From Magnolia sinica (taxonomy: Eukaryota > Streptophyta > Magnoliopsida > Magnoliales > Magnoliaceae), in the NCBI RefSeq assembly GCF_029962835.1, contig NC_080573.1:39425001-39489000 (forward strand): a DNA stretch of 64,000 bases. Reading direction: 5' to 3'. Position numbers and translations under genes: made by a program. The notes under the pieces are model-generated. The model saw nothing but the letters and a program-made list of their open reading frames with translations, ran no database searches and was not told the DNA's origin. Of the stretch, positions 35,801 to 46,359 are shown piece after piece. The stretch's first letter is position 1. The number at the start of each line of letters is the position of its first letter.

Positions 35801-38165
35801 CGCTCAACAAGAGGTCTTCGCCAGGGAGAGCCCATTTCTCCGGCCCTTTTCATACTTATTTCCAAGGTTCTAAGCAGAGGTTTTCAAAGATTGATCAACA
35901 GTGGTTCCTACCACCCGTTTCTCACTAGCAAAAACTGTCTAGTGATTTTCCACCATCTTTTTACGGATGAATGATACTTTTCTTTTTGCCAACAGGGGTA
36001 GCTGCTCCCTCTCCCAAATCGCTTCCGTCCTTACCCAGTACCAAAGAATCTCATGCCAAAAGATCAACAATCAAAAGAGTGTTTTCATCCTAGCGGCAAA
36101 CCAATCAGCGGCCCGCATCAAGTTAGCCTAAAGAATCCTCGGCTTCAACCAGGGGAGTTCTCCATTCACCTATCTGGGGGTTCCCATCTTCAAAGGGAAA
36201 GCCAAGAAGGCCTATTTCCGTTCCCTAGTCGAGAAATTTTTAAGCAGAATCTCAGGTTGAAAAAGTAAGATCCTCTCCCAAGTGGGTCGTGTGACGTTGA
36301 TCAACCATGTGCTGAATAGCATCCCAGTTCATGCTATGGCTGAAACAGACATCCCTTCCACCCTTCTTGCTGATTTAAAAAAGGCCTGTGCTGATTTCTT
36401 CTGGGGTTGGGATAGGGATAAAAAAAAATGACACTAGCTGATCAGCTGGAAGCATATTGCAGCCCCAAGGGTAGAAGGGGGGCTGGGTATCAAAAACCTG
36501 TTGAACGTAATGCAGGCCTTTAGAATCAAGATGGCCTGGACCATCACTTGCAAAGGAGTTGGTAGCTACTGGGCTACTTTCTTCAAGGTTAACTACATGT
36601 CCGACATTGGCAATTTGAGTGGGGCAAGTCTCTCCATCCATGCTTCACCCATTTGGAAGAAGATTTGCAATTAGTTTCAGCTGGTGGCTGACCATTGCCA
36701 CCGGATTATTAGGCGTGGCCACTACAGTTTTTGGAACGCCAATTGGTCCGGGTTGGGGAAGCTCTCTGATTGGTGTCTTTAGCCTATTCAAACTCCCAAC
36801 AACTACATTGATCATTTCATCAGGCCCAACGGCTGGCGCAACCCTGCTGGGACTCGGCTATTTCTTCCACAGCTGGTCATGGACCACGTTCATGATCAGG
36901 GCTTTTGCACCTCTCTAGTTGAGGACAGGCAGATTTGGATGCCCTCCTTGTCAGGGGAATTCGAGTTAAAATCAACATGGGAGATCTCCAGGAATGCAAG
37001 TGATAGGAAGTCTTGGGTGAAATGGGTGTGGCACCCCAAACTCCCTCCAAAAATATCACTCCTGGCCTAGAAGATTATCCACAAAGCAATCCCAGTGGAG
37101 ATCAGAACTTAAGAACCCCCCCCCCCCCCTTTGGTTGGAGGTGGAATCCATCGACCACGTCTTCTCTAAAGGTTATTCGGCTAAGAAGATTTGGAACCAC
37201 TTTTAGCCCCTGCTTAACGTCTCCATCTCTTCTCACATCTCAGCAGTGGGCAGAGCTGCTAAGAGGTGGGCGGCTGTTGCCCAAAAGGACCGGCTATATA
37301 TTCTGAGGGGCATTACCCTCATGCTAATTTTCTAGGAAATATGGTTGGCCAGGAATAGTGTGCGTTATGATAACTTAGGTTTCCACTCAAACAAGGTGAT
37401 TGCAAAGGTCCACCACTGGCTCTCATGGATAACCCCTCTCCTTCCTCTCCCCAAGGTCGTTAGGCGCTCCTCGGCGGTCGCTCTCTTTCCTTGGATTGGA
37501 TGGAGCTACCTCGACTAGTAAGAAGACCCAAGTTGTGAAATGGATCAGGCCGAGGAAAGACTGCATTAAAATTAATATGGATAGTTCTTCCATTGGGAAC
37601 CCGGACCCTTTTGGAGGAGGCGGCGTGGGTAGATGCAGTGAAGGCAATTTTCTACTTTCTTTCTCTTCAACCTATGGTTTAGGCTCCAATACCCGCGCCG
37701 AATTCAAGGTGATCTGGGAAAGCCTATCTCGTTGCGCAGATTTGGGTTTCTCAAAAGTGGAAGTGGCAAGTGACTCTAAATCCATTATTATGATTCTCTC
37801 CAAGGATTTGGATGCGGCATGGTCCGTTTCCTATTGGAAAATAAGGGTTAAAGCTCTTATGGGAGCTCTAGAGGTTACTTTCGCTCATATGCCTAAGGAA
37901 GCAAATGCAGTGGCTGACGATCTAGCTTGGAGGGGTAGTGCGACTCAGACCAACAGTTTCTTCCAGACTATAACTTCGCTTCCTAGATCCATTAGGGGTC
38001 TAATTTTTCTAGATAAAATGGGCCTGGGTAACATGAGAGACATGTAATTACCCTTTATTTTGTTGTCCCTTTCCTTTTTGGTTTTCCTTCTTATGATAAG
38101 CGGCCCTGTCTATTTTTGTTGATTGGGCTGCCCAAATCCATCAATAGAATTGATTTTTTTTTTTT
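32881..38165 (+). mobile_element. L1-type LINE, degenerate
   Basis: The end of ORF1 lies at about 33,610-33,927. ORF2 starts near 33,951. The APE-type endonuclease (33,960-34,650) shows WNARGVGN, GDFN, FTW, RLDR and SDHAPL. The reverse transcriptase (about 35,250-36,250) shows GAPGPDGF, LDMEKAYD and LRQGEPISPALF, but the catalytic YADD position reads FTDE. A zf-RVT stretch (WVWHPKLPPKISLL) lies near 37,010-37,070. An RNase H domain at 37,496-38,047 shows NMDSS, RAEFKV and ASDSKS. The 3' end is T/A-rich (38,150-38,165). ORF2 is split by several frame changes and stops, so it is inactive. It sits inside the LTR-like block. The target duplication is unclear (GTTTTCC / TTTTTCC at best). Confidence 0.88.
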
Positions 38166-38783
38166 AAGTTAATAAAAAAATATTTTTCCAGCTGGATGAG
38201 CATCCCCAGGTCTGTGAACATGTGCATGCATTTATGCATTTAAACAAGAATATCATTGTGAATTTTATTTAAGATTTGCATATCTGATAAACTCTGTCAT
38301 ATTATTATGATGGTCATTGTAAAATATTTCTTATAGACTATTCCTAATAACTATGCTTAATTATCGTAATGTTTTGATAAAATCTTAGGGATTATACCTC
38401 ACTGGGATAGTCATTGACACTATCAAAACATATTCAGTGGATGTAGGATATGTGAATGATGTACATGTTAACTATGGTGTGGAGCATGGAGAGCGTGATG
38501 ATTATGCAACTCTAAATTCTAGTTTCCTATTAGTATTTAGTGGTTTCAATTTTTAGTCTTCAGAATTTGTTTGTATAAGCCTTCAAGCAACCATTTGAAT
38601 ATTTGGATATGTATATTTGGACTTTCGTTTATGCTTGATTTATTTCTCCCCCGCTGAAATGCTCGCTCTGAAAAGTGTATACACACACACACACACATGA
38701 AATTTGGACTATCTTTAAAGGTTAGCATATAAGTTTTTGAAAAATGAGTAGTATACTCGAGTTATGAGAACCAAAGTGTTACA
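38166..38783. other. Distal end of the LTR-like block
   Basis: Non-coding. It carries a short (AC)n at 38,678-38,697 and ends in CCAAAGTGTTACA at 38,783, the inferred LTR end. Confidence 0.5.
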
Positions 38784-39692
38784 CGCCCCTAAATACATGC
38801 ATTTATTGAGGAAATGCCTCCCTTTATATAAGGGAATGAACTAAGAAATTTTAAAAGGGTTCTATTAGGCAAAGACATTTGATTGTTTTCGTTTTTATAT
38901 ATAAAGAGATTTTTACCATTCCACATCTTAATTAGATATCCAATTTATTTTCCTTATAATCTATAAATACATTATGTTGCAAAAAGTTTCATGTTAAATA
39001 AATTCAATTCTTTATTTATATTTCCATTATTGTAAGGTTTCGGTCCAAACTCTCTCCATTGTTACTATCCTCTTTGAATTTGATTCCAAATTAGACCGGA
39101 TGGATAATGAAATATATATTCACCCAAAAATGTTCCAAGGAAAAACCTTTAAGGACTCACCTACGTACTAATAGTTGTCCACTAGTGGACCCATAAGTCC
39201 ATATCCAATTCAAAGACGAGGTATTATCGTACACATGCCCAAAGTTTCTCTTCAATTTGTATAGGTGGGTCCATAGTTCCACGATCTCATATAACGGTCC
39301 TCAGCATGGACTGCCTATGCACCCAAAAATCCTACATATTAAAATAACCTATATGTACAATATTTACCCTTTCTTAGTTGAATGTGAACTGCTATTGAAT
39401 TTTCTCTTAACCGACTGTTGTTGACCATCGATGGAAGGACAGAGAATTCTTACAATCCAGGCACTTCCGGTGTACTTTGCAATTCAGTCGCACGATATCA
39501 ACAGTTTGACCGGCAAAGCATCGACTTAGTTGGCTCATAACCTTTCAGCCGTCCATTGTACGATGATATACCTAGGATAAGACAGATTTGCGTGTTTGTA
39601 TTATTTCTTCAATTATCTACCTTACCATCTCTGACTTTCTTTTTCTTCAAATGAAAAAGAGTAAGAAGGTGAACTAACAACAAAATAATACA

Positions 39693-39878
39693 ACCAACCA
39701 CAAAAATCTCCCTATAAACAACTGCTAAACCAACCAAACAAAACTCATTTTCTCACCCACACACTGCTCTCTTCCGCTACTATCCTCCCTATAAAAGACC
39801 CAAACCCTCAGCTTCTTCTCATCACATCTCATTCATGTATCTTTAACTAGTTTAGTACCTTTTCTCACACCATCATTC
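39693..39878 (+). promoter_or_regulatory. Core promoter and leader of proline-rich gene 2
   Basis: TATAAAA at 39,790-39,796, with ACCAACC at 39,693-39,699 and 39,729-39,735: the same architecture as genes 1 and 3. Confidence 0.7.
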
Positions 39879-40304
39879 ATGGCTTCAAAAACTTACTTAT
39901 TTTTATGTGTGCTCATTTGTGTGTCACTGGGCCACCACACATGCCTTGCAGTGCGCCACTTGTTGGACACTCCTGAGCCGTCAGCCCCTCCACCAGTGCC
40001 GACCATCCCGACCCTGCCGAAACCCACATTGCCAACGTTGCCTCCTTTGCCTGCGATGCCGACTCTACCAATGCCAACGTTACCACCATTGCCTAGTGCC
40101 CAATTGCCACCACTGCCGGTCGTGCCTACACTCCCAAAGGCGACATTGCCACCATTACCCACTACCCAATTACCACCTCTGACTGTCATGCCCAGTCTGC
40201 CGAAGCCTACATTGCCGCCATTCCAACAATCCCAACCATTCCCTCCATCCCAACCATCCCTACACTCCCTTCCCTCTCCCCACCTCCTTCAAACTAGGCC
40301 ATGA
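39879..40304 (+). CDS. Secreted proline-rich protein, PELPK1-like, copy 2 with altered C-terminus
   Basis: A 141-residue, single-exon paralogue of the proteins at 20,830 and 58,170. The signal peptide (MASKTYLFLCVLICVSLGHH, cleavage after TCLA) and the PTLPKPTLPTLPPLP / QLPPLPVVPTLPK blocks are kept to about residue 113. There, relative to copy 1, 19 bp are missing near 40,223. The downstream sequence is therefore read in another frame and the SIPTIP...SPPPSN tail is replaced by a Gln/Ser-rich one (FQQSQPFPPSQPSLHSLPSP) that stops a few bases past the old stop position. Promoter and poly(A) signal remain, so it may be expressed with a changed tail or be an early pseudogene. A sequencing error cannot be excluded from the sequence alone. 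Confidence 0.8.
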   Translation: MASKTYLFLCVLICVSLGHHTCLAVRHLLDTPEPSAPPPVPTIPTLPKPTLPTLPPLPAMPTLPMPTLPPLPSAQLPPLPVVPTLPKATLPPLPTTQLPPLTVMPSLPKPTLPPFQQSQPFPPSQPSLHSLPSPHLLQTRP

Positions 40305-40563
40305 TATGTGGTCTGGCCCACTCATTGATATAAAGTCCTTGCATGTGAGGGCGCACTCTATTTTGTGAAGATTGTTTTTATTTAGTCTGTGGATAGTACG
40401 CTTTGTGTCATCTTTTGGCATGTGTGGTTGGTCTGTATTTTTATTTTATTTTTGTGGGATTTGGATTGTGTGTGTGAGTGCATGTATTACTTTTAATTGG
40501 TCATTTGGTACCTGGACTATGTATTGGAATGTCTTTTGCGTTAATAAATTCTCATTCATTTGA
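40305..40563 (+). promoter_or_regulatory. 3' UTR and poly(A) signal of gene 2
   Basis: AATAAA at 40,543-40,548 in GCGTTAATAAATTCTCATTC, as in the other two copies. Confidence 0.75.
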
Positions 40564-40565
40564 TG

Positions 40566-41459
40566 TGCACAGAGACCAAGACTTACCCAAATCTCTCAAC
40601 TTTGCTAGAATGTCCTTGCTCATTAAAGTAACATAGCTAATGTCCAATGTCCGACAAATAATCTTCACATGAGCAAATAAAAAAGTATAGCATAAAAATA
40701 CATTTAATTCCAAAGGGAGCAGTCCAGCCAAACAACCAGTTGTTCTATTAATTGGTCAATACATTTCATTATAAAATAAATAAGAACCCCAATACTAACA
40801 ATGAAGTTGGATAAGTACATTATGCCAAAAAAAAAAAAAAGACATGAAAGGGAAAGGGATTGAAAGACAAACAATGGGATCCACAGATTTTTCTATTCCA
40901 ATCCAAGAACCACTCTAAAATTCCAATCATCATGACGATCTAATAAAAATAAATAAATAAATAAATAAACAAATACCTTAAGATATAGCCAAGGGGGAAA
41001 AAACATTCATATGCTTAAAGATTCACGGCAACATAATATACAAAACAATCAGCACCTGATCTAATTGAAAAGCTATTACAGTAACATGTTGATGTTGGAT
41101 GTCCCATCTCCACTGTTCACTGCGATGTGGCCCACATATGCTTTGGATTGGCTTGATTACTACGTTTAAGTCCTAACAAGACCTATTGCAATTGACGGAC
41201 TGCACAACTGTCACTAAAACATCACGGTGGCCCAAAGAAAAATTAATCAACTGAACCAACAACCTTGTACATTTTGATCTGGATATTAAATAGGTTGGGT
41301 CTGAATATCAATTCCCCATACTTAGATGCATACTTGCATGTCATTGCCTACCCAGTTGATAAATAAACCCAATTTTCTAATTCTATAGATACATGTGTGT
41401 GTCGTTACCTACCCAGGTTGCTTAATACACCCATTTTTCTAATTCTATCCTACTAATAG
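40566..41459. other. Non-coding spacer
   Basis: AT-rich with (AATA)n near 40,945. No gene, RNA gene or clear terminal repeat seen. It may be the body of the CACTA element whose right end is at 42,812. Confidence 0.5.
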
Positions 41460-41464
41460 ATACA

Positions 41465-41660
41465 TGCATGTGTGTCAGAGGTTGGCCTGCTGGTGCAGAA
41501 GCAGTCGCACCACTACCGGCAACACCAACTCCACCAGTAGAGCCATATCCAACAGGAGATCGGTTGTTCCATGGGCTTCTTGGAGCACTATGTGGGCCAC
41601 CTACGTAACCAGCATTAGGGGCATTTGGGTTTCCATAGGCTCCAGCAGGCCTGCAAATTT
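41465..41660 (-). pseudogene. Fragment of a Gly/Asn-rich RNA-binding protein (hnRNP-like)
   Basis: The minus strand reads about 63 open residues including AYGNPNAPNAGYVGG, PRSPWNNRSPVGYGS and GVGVAGSGA. This is the low-complexity Gly/Tyr/Asn/Pro C-terminal style of plant hnRNP1-like (two-RRM) proteins. No RRM is present, so only a tail piece was captured. The assignment is by composition and resemblance. Confidence 0.45.
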
Positions 41661-42129
41661 GGTAGAATTGCTAATGAAAATAGTCAGAACCACTCTGTCT
41701 GCTATGGCCTGGAAATTTGCTTCATTTGAAATTCTAAAGAGGAAAAAAGGAGTTGATCTGCTGTTGGCCTAGTGTGTTGGGAGTGTTTAGTTTCAAGTAC
41801 AGGGATGAGCTTGAGCTTTGAAGGTTGTTCCTGTTTTGGATTTTTGGTAGCAGGTTCTGGCCCAAATTGGTCCAACTGCTTGGTCTTGTCTGGTTTTGAA
41901 ACCACTAATTTGGACCTTCAATTTGAGCATGTGGCTCCTTCTGTTTTCCGATGAAAGCAAAGATGATTAATGAAATCTATTCAGAGGCAGAGAAGAACCT
42001 TGGGCTGCGGCCAATCAAAACAGCAGGAAGATCAATCATAGCCAGGAAATTATACAGTTATGAGATTCCAGGCCAAGAACCAATAGAAATGTTGCCCAAA
42101 AACTATTGAATCCCACTCCATTCACAACA

Positions 42130-42344
42130 ATTAACAAATCATGGAATTCAATCATGGAATTCCATGACATAAGATCCTTGTGGGGCATACCTTCAAACAC
42201 ATGAAAAGCTTCCTCCATGCTCCCACATTTACCAGACATCGAGATCAGAGCATTGGCAACATGAATGTACCAATCAAAACACATCCGAACCGTCTGGCAG
42301 TGTGATGTTTTCCCAAGGCTGAGAGAACCACCAACTGCGCACAA
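42130..42344 (-). pseudogene. Pentatricopeptide-repeat (PPR) protein fragment
   Basis: The minus strand encodes VANALISMSGKCGSMEEAF then HVFEGMPHKDLMSWNSMI, a textbook PLS-class PPR stretch (VxNALIxMYxKCGxxxxAxxVFxxMxxxDxxSWNxMI). Only about two repeats remain, with no start or DYW/E region. PPR proteins bind organellar RNA. This is a non-functional piece, probably carried by the CACTA element. Confidence 0.85.
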
Positions 42345-42927
42345 GGTCAGGAGGCTCGCAAATGTGAGAGATGGGGACTGCCAGGATGGGGGTTATGAGA
42401 GATGAGGATTGTGAGAGATAGGGGCTGCCAAGATGGGTGGGAGCATACCAGATGTTGTCGATGGTGATGGTGAGAGAGAGAGAAGAGTTATAATGCTGTC
42501 GATGGCAATGGTGAGAGAGAGAAGGCATACCAGATGTTGTCGACGATGATGGTGGGAGGGAGAGAGAGGGGGGGTTGGTTTTTGTAGGGAGGAGAGAAGA
42601 GAAGATAAGGGTTTTGAAAGAGGAGAGGAGGAGATCGCACGAACTGATGTGGGAGCTAAAATAAGGACTTTAAATAGGTTTAGAATCACCGGCGATTAAT
42701 CATTCAAATCACCGGCAGCCACATCAAAATGCTGCTGATTCACATATACACTGGCGGTTTGTGTTGGCCACCAGTGAAAAATGCGCCGGTACTAGACGTA
42801 TTTCTTGTAGTGATATGCAAGTATGCATCAACTGTCTTGGTACGGTTATCAGTAGAACATCAAGAGCTTGTTTCATCCCATCAGCCTACACTATTAATCA
42901 CATATATGTTGGTCTACATAGTGTTAT

Positions 42928-43270
42928 TTTGCACACACTTGGGTACTCACCCAACTGGCCACAACCAACCCCACTTATCTGCATAGCAGTCTTTTGTAGG
43001 GTGCTCACCAAACCAGCCACAACCATCTCAATGGTCTACAAAGCAGTCTTTTGCAGTCTCAACCAACCGACCACAATCAAACAGTATGTCCACCGGCCTG
43101 TATAGCGGTCTTCTGCATAGTGCTCACCCAACGAGCAACAATCAACATTGTGGTCTACGTAGTGGTCTTTTACACACACTTGGTTGCTCACCCTACTGGA
43201 CACAACCAATGATGAGATCTGTATAGCGATCTTTTGCACTATGCTCACCCTACCAGCCACAATAGGTGGA
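42928..43270. repeat. Degenerate tandem repeat, about 57-65 bp unit, about 6 copies
   Basis: Units begin TTTTGCA and carry GCTCACCCAACCAGCCACAA then ...GTCTRCATAGCRGTC. Starts lie near 42,928, 42,993, 43,049, 43,111, 43,168 and 43,232. Open frames over this stretch are by-products of the repeat. Confidence 0.75.
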
Positions 43271-43590
43271 GGATGTAATTTATCATGCATACAGGGCACT
43301 CAATCACAGAAGTTCACATGGACTGTTGAACACACTTGGTTGCTCACCATAAAGTCACAATATCACTAGAGTTCTCATTCATGTAATGCATGATTCAATC
43401 TCAATCCTTTTTTTTTTTTTCTAAACAAAGAATATAGCTTTCCAACTTTTCGCAAGGCATAAAATTTCAATCATATTCTCAAGTAACCACGTGATATCCA
43501 CAACATGCAATGTTAATTAGCAAAATTCACATGATTTATCAAAACCAGTGCAAACCACATCCTTCAAGGATCAACTTTGAAATCGAACAA
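43271..43590. other. Non-coding spacer
   Basis: No gene or structured repeat recognised. There is a T-rich tract near 43,408. Confidence 0.5.
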
Positions 43591-43790
43591 TGTAACTACA
43601 CTAAAATTCCTATTTAGGAACGGTTGAAAACTGTTCCTGAACCATTTAGGAACGGTCCTCAACAGTACCTAAATAGGGCTCGCAAAAAATTAGAGACGGT
43701 TGACAACCGTCGCAAATTTTCAATTTCCAGCCTGCATCCTTAATTTTTGGAAACGGTATTTATTTTCTTATTTAGGAATGGTTTAAAACC
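43591..43790. mobile_element. Possible CACTA subterminal region
   Basis: It starts near ACTACACTAAAATTCC and carries four or more copies of an inverted 10-mer (TTTAGGAACGG / CCGTTCCTAAA-like), e.g. TTAGGAACGGTTGAAAACTG, then GAGACGGTTGACAACCGTCG. Repeated short inverted words just inside a CACTA terminus are characteristic, but the terminus is not canonical and no partner was found. Confidence 0.4.
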
Positions 43791-44569
43791 AAAAAACCAT
43801 GCAACTACGAACAAAAGCCAATAAAATTGTAGCATCACATTATACAAAAGTCAATAAAATGTACCGATCTAAAATTCCATAAATCGAATCGCCAACCTTG
43901 GAGACGAGCAACATCCAAAACATACTAATCCTCAGAGAGTTTGATTGTGAGGAGGGCTAGGATTTGCAATATCTCGGAAGGAAAGCATACAATATCTCAG
44001 CAATTCTTGCAACAGGTAAAGAAAACTACACATGAACTGGTATAACTGTTTTTAGAATGTTCAAGAGCTCTTTTCAAAGACCATGTTTATTCCCAAGTTC
44101 CACTCATTCAAATAATGAAAACTTGCCAAGTTTGATGACTCAGTTTGGACTTGGTATTTAGGCTGCTGAACTAAGTTAACTTGAACTCCGATTTGGTGGA
44201 TGAGTCAATAAAGAGAATACACAATTATGAGGATTAATTACAATACTACCCTAAGTGCCAAGCAAAATTCTCAAATGTTGCTACTGAAGATTTCAAGAAA
44301 GCATAGAAGTAATGACTTCAATTTTTACAAGGTCAGAAATTGGACTAGGAATTTAGACCCAGGCCTAACAAATCCATCTATAAGTTTTTGACCATTGAGT
44401 TCTACATATTCATTATTTTATAATGCAGTGCCTCAATTGATTTCTCATCATGAGATAAGAATTGAAAACAACATTAACTGTTAACTATTGTGATGGAATT
44501 GATGACAAAGCACTATCATCTGAAAAGGGAGGGCAGAGAGAAAAATGTTGTAATAAGCTTAGAGGTTAC
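43791..44569. other. Non-coding spacer
   Basis: No gene recognised. It lies downstream, on the minus strand, of the HD-ZIP III fragment. No further HD-ZIP exon was found here. Confidence 0.5.
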
Positions 44570-44957
44570 CTGGAGTAACATGGAGGCCTTTGCACAGAGA
44601 ATGCCTTCAGGCAGTGGGAGAGAATTTGCATTAGTGACATGGGTGCACATATTCTTGGTTGAATTAATTGCAATTATTACATCTTCGACTCCATCTGAAT
44701 CCAACATTGACCAGCCATCATCATGGAATCCATTGATGGCATCATTGAAACCCCTGCCAAAGTTAAAAAAGAAAAAAGAAACCAAGGTGTACACCCATAA
44801 TAGAAAATAGAAATATATTGATAACAAGAAAAAATTGAACGTGCACACAAGCAATATAATACATTTATTTATTTTGAAAGACCAATATAAATACATTTAT
44901 AATAAGTATAGAAATTACCTTCTCAATCTTTGGCTAAAAGTTTGCAGAACAGCAGGC
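44570..44957 (-). pseudogene. HD-ZIP III transcription-factor fragment (two exons, REVOLUTA-type)
   Basis: Two consecutive exon pieces lie on the minus strand. Exon a (about 44,957-44,919) encodes PAVLQTFSQRLR. After an intron, exon b (44,753-44,570) encodes GFNDAINGFHDDGWS, DGVEDVIIAINSTKN and GILCAKASMLLQ. It is bounded by TTTGGCAG at its start and CAG|GTAACC at its end. This matches the region behind the START domain of class III homeodomain-leucine-zipper proteins, and the EDVIIAINSTK wording is closest to REVOLUTA from memory. Homeodomain, zipper, START and C-terminal MEKHLA parts are absent, so it is a captured or stranded gene piece with its intron, not a working regulator. Confidence 0.85.
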
Positions 44958-45422
44958 TGAAGTATAGAAATTACCTGCTCAATCTTAACTGGCTGAAAAT
45001 AATCAAAATGCATTTAACCCAAAACCTTGAAATGTTCACTAAGTCTAGCAAACAAGGGCATAAAAACTCTCTATAGATGCTTTCTAATCAATTTAAAATT
45101 TTCAAAAGTGGTCATTGCTATTTTATTTTTATTTTTTTGAAGGGCTTTCCTTGATGTGATGCAGTCCCACTTTATTCATTTTTGTAATATGTGCAGGCTT
45201 GTCAATGTTCATAATTTTATTTTTTTTAATCAATGTTCACAATTGCTAGCATGGCCATCCATTATATATATATCAAGTAATCTTTCAATTAAGTTGTCGT
45301 TTCGGTATAACTATCATTAGATAGACCAACTAAATTGGGGCCCACAATCTGGACAGTCTAATTTGAATTACACGTACACTCACACGTGCACTTATTGAAT
45401 GCGTACGTATCATCCATCCACA
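44958..45422. other. Non-coding spacer left of the MULE composite
   Basis: A decayed partial repeat of exon-a-flanking sequence appears near 44,960-44,995 (AGTATAGAAATTACCTGCTCAATCTTAA). Nothing else is recognised. Confidence 0.45.
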
Positions 45423-45431
45423 TTTCCTTGC

Positions 45432-46275
45432 GAGAAATTTATGACTATGGACCCCACCTTTTATCCAATGGTTTTTACGAAGCAATACAAACTTAACATA
45501 TGCACTTAGACCTCCTCATATGGACACCAAATTTGAGGATGAAAATACCCCTGCCTTCCTCATGCTGGCGTGTAGAAATGAGCACTGATGGACAGTCCGA
45601 CGATGGGAACTCAGGTGGGGCCCACTGTGATGTTTGTGAGAAATCCTCCCCATCTAAGTTCATTCATAGGGTCACAAAGACCTGGATGAAGAGGAAAAAC
45701 AAATTTCATAATGATCGAAAACTTCTGTAACCCCTAAAAGGGTTTCAATGGTAGACGTTCAATTCCCCACTGCCTTTTACAATGTGGTCCACTAGATAGT
45801 TAGATCTATCTTATTTTTTGTCTTAAGCCTTAATATGAGCTCGCCAAATAGATGGACGGTTTGGATATAACACAGACCTCATGATGACCCATGAAAGCAA
45901 CCTAGCAAAAAAAAGCACAGATAGCAGCGGCACTACCGCCGGTTCGGCGGCAGTGTCGCGGCTATTTGGCAGCTTTTTTATTATTATTTATTATTTATTA
46001 TTTTTTATTTATTTTACAGAGAGAAATTTTTCTCTCTTACATTTTTCTCTAATACATAATTATGTAAATATGTATATATAAGTATATAAAAATATTTTTC
46101 TATCTTTTAATTCATTTCTTTGTCTATTTATTTAACAAGCATATCTCTTAAATTAGAATGTTTTTTTTCTTTTTTTCTTTTTACACACGCACTCACACTA
46201 GTGGAATTTCACCATGTATGGATACTCGAACGCTTGACCAGGTGTTAAAACTCCTAAGAGTCTACCACCCGAGCA
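45432..46275 (+). repeat. MULE terminal repeat R1 (left outer)
   Basis: It contains CACTGTGATGTTTGTGAGAAA, GTGGTCCACTAGATAGTTAG and TATGAGCTCGCCAAATAG, then TTTACAGAGAGAAATTTTTC, and ends in CTAAGAGTCTACCACCCGAG. R2, R3 and R4 share this order. Open frames in it (e.g. 45,500-45,730) recur in R4 only because the DNA is shared. Confidence 0.88.
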
Positions 46276-46359
46276 AGAGTAAGAATCCTAAACTAGAATG
46301 ATATACTTATAGGGAGTAAGGATCCTAAGAGTCTACCACCCGAACAAGAGTATGCATGA

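Larger units (their letters stand above)
28361..38783 (+). mobile_element. Large gypsy-type LTR with a sliver of its interior, carrying nested elements
   Basis: The segment 28,472-28,521 (TTGGGGAAGAAATTC, then TATTTAAGAGAGGTAGAT) matches the PPT region of the remnant at 10,561-10,620 in plus orientation. It is followed by an LTR-like start TGTTACACTCC (28,522). A matching end, GTGTTACA, occurs at 38,776-38,783, exactly where similarity to the upstream flank of gene 3 resumes. Between them lie a double MITE, a MULE-MITE and a LINE. After subtraction about 4 kb of LTR-like sequence remains. I could not read a target duplication. It is a broken fossil and the LTR extent is an inference. Confidence 0.55.
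38787..40565 (+). repeat. Tandem unit 2 of the proline-rich-gene array
   Basis: Similarity to the region upstream of gene 3 begins here (GAGGAAATGCCTCCCTTTATATAAGG against GGAAATGCCATCATTTATATAGG at 57,250). It runs through gene 2 to about 40,565, where transposon-derived sequence takes over. The matching downstream flank now lies 16 kb away at 56,745. Confidence 0.75.
41460..42812 (-). mobile_element. CACTA-type element end carrying host-gene fragments
   Basis: The right terminus ...TATTTCTTGTAGTG (42,799-42,812) is the inverse of CACTACAAGAAATA, the CACTA hallmark. Inside it are repeated subterminal words (CACCGGCGATT, CACCGGCAGCC, CCGGTACTAG). Two pieces of host coding sequence (hnRNP-like, PPR) lie on its minus strand. 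No left terminus is visible, so the element is truncated or its left boundary is unclear. Three GCATACCAGATGTTGTCGA-like repeats lie at 42,440-42,560. Confidence 0.6.

Noticed and set aside
44490-44810. A 106-codon plus-strand frame
   Set aside because: It is opposite the HD-ZIP III exon on the minus strand, which has splice sites and clear family similarity.
45500-45730. A 76-codon frame recurring at 55,967-56,191 as if a conserved protein
   Set aside because: It lies in the MULE terminal repeats R1 and R4. The same DNA in R2/R3 is not open in this frame, and it resembles no protein.
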